DNA of 6,598 bases from Pseudomonadota bacterium. GTDB taxonomy: Bacteria > Pseudomonadota > Alphaproteobacteria > Rhizobiales > Hyphomicrobiaceae. Position 1 is the stretch's first letter, and each line of letters begins with the position of its first letter. Positions 5,460 through 6,598 of this stretch are shown one piece after another. The stretch spans positions 1 to 6,598 of the forward strand of contig JAEWCT010000395.1 of the NCBI GenBank assembly GCA_023390485.1. The letters are read 5' to 3'. The notes under the pieces were generated by a model that did not search any database, was not told the DNA's origin, and saw only the letters and a program-made list of their open reading frames with translations. The translations under genes were made by a program, and so were the position numbers.

Positions 5460-6188
5460 CTATTTCAGCGCCCAGGTCACCGTCACGCGGGCTTCGAGTG
5501 TGCTCGTGCCGGTCTCGATCGGGGCGCCCATCGCGGCCTTTGCCATGCGGGGAGCGTACGTCACTGGTCCGCCCGACGTCGTTTCTTCCGAGATCTGGAT
5601 CACGTTGCCGACTTCGGCTCCGGCAGCGGCTGCCAGCAACTTGGCGCGCCGCAGTGCGTTGGCAATCGCTTCCTTGCGCGCCTCGTCCTTGAGCGTGTCT
5701 TCCTTCGACACCTCGAATGTCAGCCCCTGAATCTGATTGGCGCCCGCGTTTACGATCTGATCGAGAATCTCGCCCAGCTTGCCGAGTTCGCGAACGGTGA
5801 CGACGACCTGGTTGCTCACCCGATAGCCCCGAAGCACCGGCGGTTGCCCGTCCTTGGAAAAATCCATCACGGGCTCGACGTTGAACGCCGCGGTCTGGAT
5901 GTCTTTCGGATTGATGCCGCCGGCTTTGAGTTCCGCGATGACTTTGCTCATCGTCTCACTGTTGGCGGCCAGTGCCTCGCGCGCGGTCTTGGCTTCCGTC
6001 GTGACCCCTGAAGTGATGCGGGCGCTGTCGGGCTCGGCTTCGGCCGTCCCAGTTGCGGAAACGGTAATCGTGCGCTCCATGACCTTATCCTCAGCATGCA
6101 AGACGGTTGCCTGCGTCACGAGGAAACCCGACGCCAGAGCGATATTGAGCAGCAGAACGAAAATTCGAGAACGCGGGGCGCTTAGCAT
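5460..6188 (-). CDS. Secreted SIMPL-domain (DUF541) protein
   Basis: This 242-residue protein is a periplasmic or membrane-proximal SIMPL/DUF541 protein, related to YggE and BP26. The N terminus MLSAPRSRIFVLLLNIALASGFLVTQ is a signal peptide with a basic start and a hydrophobic core, and probable cleavage falls after Ala32 (VLHA/EDK). The mature part starts with RTITVSATGTAEAEPDSARITSGV (about 39-62), the characteristic SIMPL opening. A helix follows (AREALAANSETMSKVIAELKAGG), then GINPKDIQTAAFNVEP, YRVSNQVVVTVRELGKLGEILDQIVNAGANQIQGLTFEVS and DEARKEAIANALRRAKLLAAAAG. All regions expected of the family are present at normal length. In other bacteria such proteins are linked to oxidative stress tolerance or outer-membrane assembly, but the biochemical role is unclear. 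The ATG start has GAGGAG six bases upstream. It converges on the nitrilase gene (23-base gap) with no clear terminator. Confidence 0.92.
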   Translation of the reverse strand: MLSAPRSRIFVLLLNIALASGFLVTQATVLHAEDKVMERTITVSATGTAEAEPDSARITSGVTTEAKTAREALAANSETMSKVIAELKAGGINPKDIQTAAFNVEPVMDFSKDGQPPVLRGYRVSNQVVVTVRELGKLGEILDQIVNAGANQIQGLTFEVSKEDTLKDEARKEAIANALRRAKLLAAAAGAEVGNVIQISEETTSGGPVTYAPRMAKAAMGAPIETGTSTLEARVTVTWALK

Positions 6189-6423
6189 GGGGGTCTCCTC
6201 ACCTTTTCTCCGCTCGCTATAAGCGGTTCGCGGGCAAAAGAGGGCGAGATACTGTATCTCGGCTGAACGCGCGATATTTAGCGTCGATGCGCAATTTTGG
6301 GTTGTCTTCCAACGTTCTGACCTACAGTAAACTCAATTAAATTGCCCTGGCGACAGATTGCCGACAGGGATTCGCGGACCAGCTCTGGCCCTTCGCCGAA
6401 CATCTGGTATGAGAACCCGCGCG
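6189..6423. other. Intergenic region between the SIMPL gene and the tRNA
   Basis: No coding potential is seen in these 235 bases. The region should hold the minus-strand promoter of the SIMPL gene and the plus-strand promoter of the tRNA. Features seen are the 17-base palindrome at 6245-6261, an AT-rich inverted repeat CAATT-A-AATTG at 6334-6344, and CCCTG/CAGGG arms at 6345-6349 and 6365-6369 enclosing CGACAG repeated 11 bases apart (6351, 6362). TATGAG at 6408-6413 is a possible -10 for the tRNA, but its spaced -35 (CTGGCC) is poor. Confidence 0.5.
6245..6261. promoter_or_regulatory. Perfect 17-base palindrome, candidate operator
   Basis: CGAGATAC (6245-6252) is followed by a single T and then GTATCTCG (6254-6261), giving two perfect eight-base inverted arms around a one-base centre. 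The symmetry suits a dimeric helix-turn-helix regulator. It lies 57 bases upstream of the SIMPL start codon, where an operator or activator site is expected, and about 160 bases upstream of the tRNA. The one-base centre cannot form a normal hairpin loop without losing inner pairs, and no T run follows, so a terminator is less likely. Confidence 0.5.
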
Positions 6424-6499
6424 GGGCCCGTAGCTCAATGGTTAGAGCTGACGGCTCATAACCGTCTGGTTCCAGGTTCGAGTCCTGGCGGGCCCACCA
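6424..6499 (+). tRNA. tRNA with CAT anticodon, probably tRNA-Ile2 (lysidine type)
   Basis: A complete 76-base cloverleaf, including the encoded CCA end, can be folded. The acceptor GGGCCCG (6424-6430) pairs with CGGGCCC (6489-6495), followed by discriminator A and CCA. The D stem is GCTC/GAGC. The anticodon stem GACGG/CCGTC encloses CTCATAA with anticodon CAT at 6457-6459. The T stem is CCAGG/CCTGG around TTCGAGT. It is not initiator tRNA: bases 1 and 72 pair, and the three G:C pairs of the initiator anticodon stem are absent. The GC-rich acceptor and the short AATGGTTA D loop resemble E. coli tRNA-Ile2 (read AUA after TilS makes lysidine) more than elongator tRNA-Met, but elongator Met cannot be excluded. 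The tRNA call is secure; its identity is moderately supported. Confidence 0.95.
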
Positions 6500-6598
6500 A
6501 TAAAATCAATAACTTACTTCTATGTTAGGCGCCCGACTCTTCCGATTATGATCTGAATATGATCTGATGCAGTCGCAAAAAAGCGCGGAGTGCGATCT
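6500..6598. other. Sequence downstream of the tRNA to the window end
   Basis: The first 25 or so bases after CCA are strongly AT-rich, unlike the rest of the window. No tRNA terminator (stem plus T run) is seen. An ATG at 6567 opens a frame to the window end, but with no ribosome binding site and only ten codons visible it cannot be called a gene. Confidence 0.4.
6547..6567. repeat. Two 10-base direct repeats spaced one helical turn apart
   Basis: TATGATCTGA occurs at 6547-6556 and again at 6558-6567, separated by one A, giving an 11-base period. Each copy contains TATGAT, a near match to a -10 hexamer, and the two copies fall on the same helix face. They lie about 50 bases after the tRNA in AT-richer DNA. 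They could be paired binding sites, promoter elements of a gene beyond the window, or a chance duplication. Confidence 0.6.

Noticed and set aside
5451..6222. Plus-strand open frames opposite the SIMPL gene (such as 5451-6011 and 5854-6222)
   Set aside because: They mirror a complete signal-peptide-bearing SIMPL protein and have no family features of their own.
6567..6598. ATG at 6567 as the start of a gene running out of the window
   Set aside because: There is no ribosome binding site, and only about ten codons are visible, so coding cannot be judged.

Overview
The window looks like ordinary chromosomal DNA of a GC-rich alphaproteobacterium, most likely a member of the Hyphomicrobiales (Rhizobiales). 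This rests on codon bias, on the GreA/GreB-like protein that begins MSRAFVKE, on the TIGR02466-type oxygenase, and on the mix of small housekeeping genes. The genus is not determined. No phage, transposon, CRISPR array, toxin or defence gene is visible.

Layout from left to right. (1) Bases 1-1043 hold the end of a methionine-salvage operon: the 3' part of acireductone dioxygenase (mtnD) overlapping enolase-phosphatase E1 (mtnC), followed by a plausible intrinsic terminator. (2) A stand-alone VOC/PhnB-like protein lies at 1255-1752. (3) A GreA/GreB-like transcription factor on the minus strand and a YjbQ-family protein on the plus strand diverge from a gap of only 37 bases. (4) A TIGR02466-type putative 2-oxoglutarate/Fe(II) oxygenase on the minus strand converges on yjbQ. 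(5) Divergent from it, a compact plus-strand operon at 3465-5436 encodes an NTF2-like/ketosteroid-isomerase-related protein, a GNAT acetyltransferase and a nitrilase-superfamily amidohydrolase. The last two genes overlap by one base. (6) A secreted SIMPL (DUF541) protein lies on the minus strand at 5460-6188. (7) An intergenic stretch carries a perfect 17-base palindrome and is followed by a CAT-anticodon tRNA, probably tRNA-Ile2. The last 99 bases are AT-richer and carry two 10-base direct repeats; no gene can be supported there.

The genes act together in two places. MtnD and MtnC perform consecutive steps of the methionine salvage pathway: MtnC makes the acireductone that MtnD oxidises. The NTF2/GNAT/nitrilase operon is the best candidate for an under-described pathway. 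Its acetyltransferase and C-N hydrolase are translationally coupled here and, as I recall, occur fused in one protein in Bacillus (YhcX type), which suggests paired reactions on an unknown amine or amide. The other genes look functionally independent. Apart from that operon, the points most worth a second look are the GreA-like protein without the usual acidic tip motif, the palindrome upstream of the SIMPL gene, and the sequence just after the tRNA.
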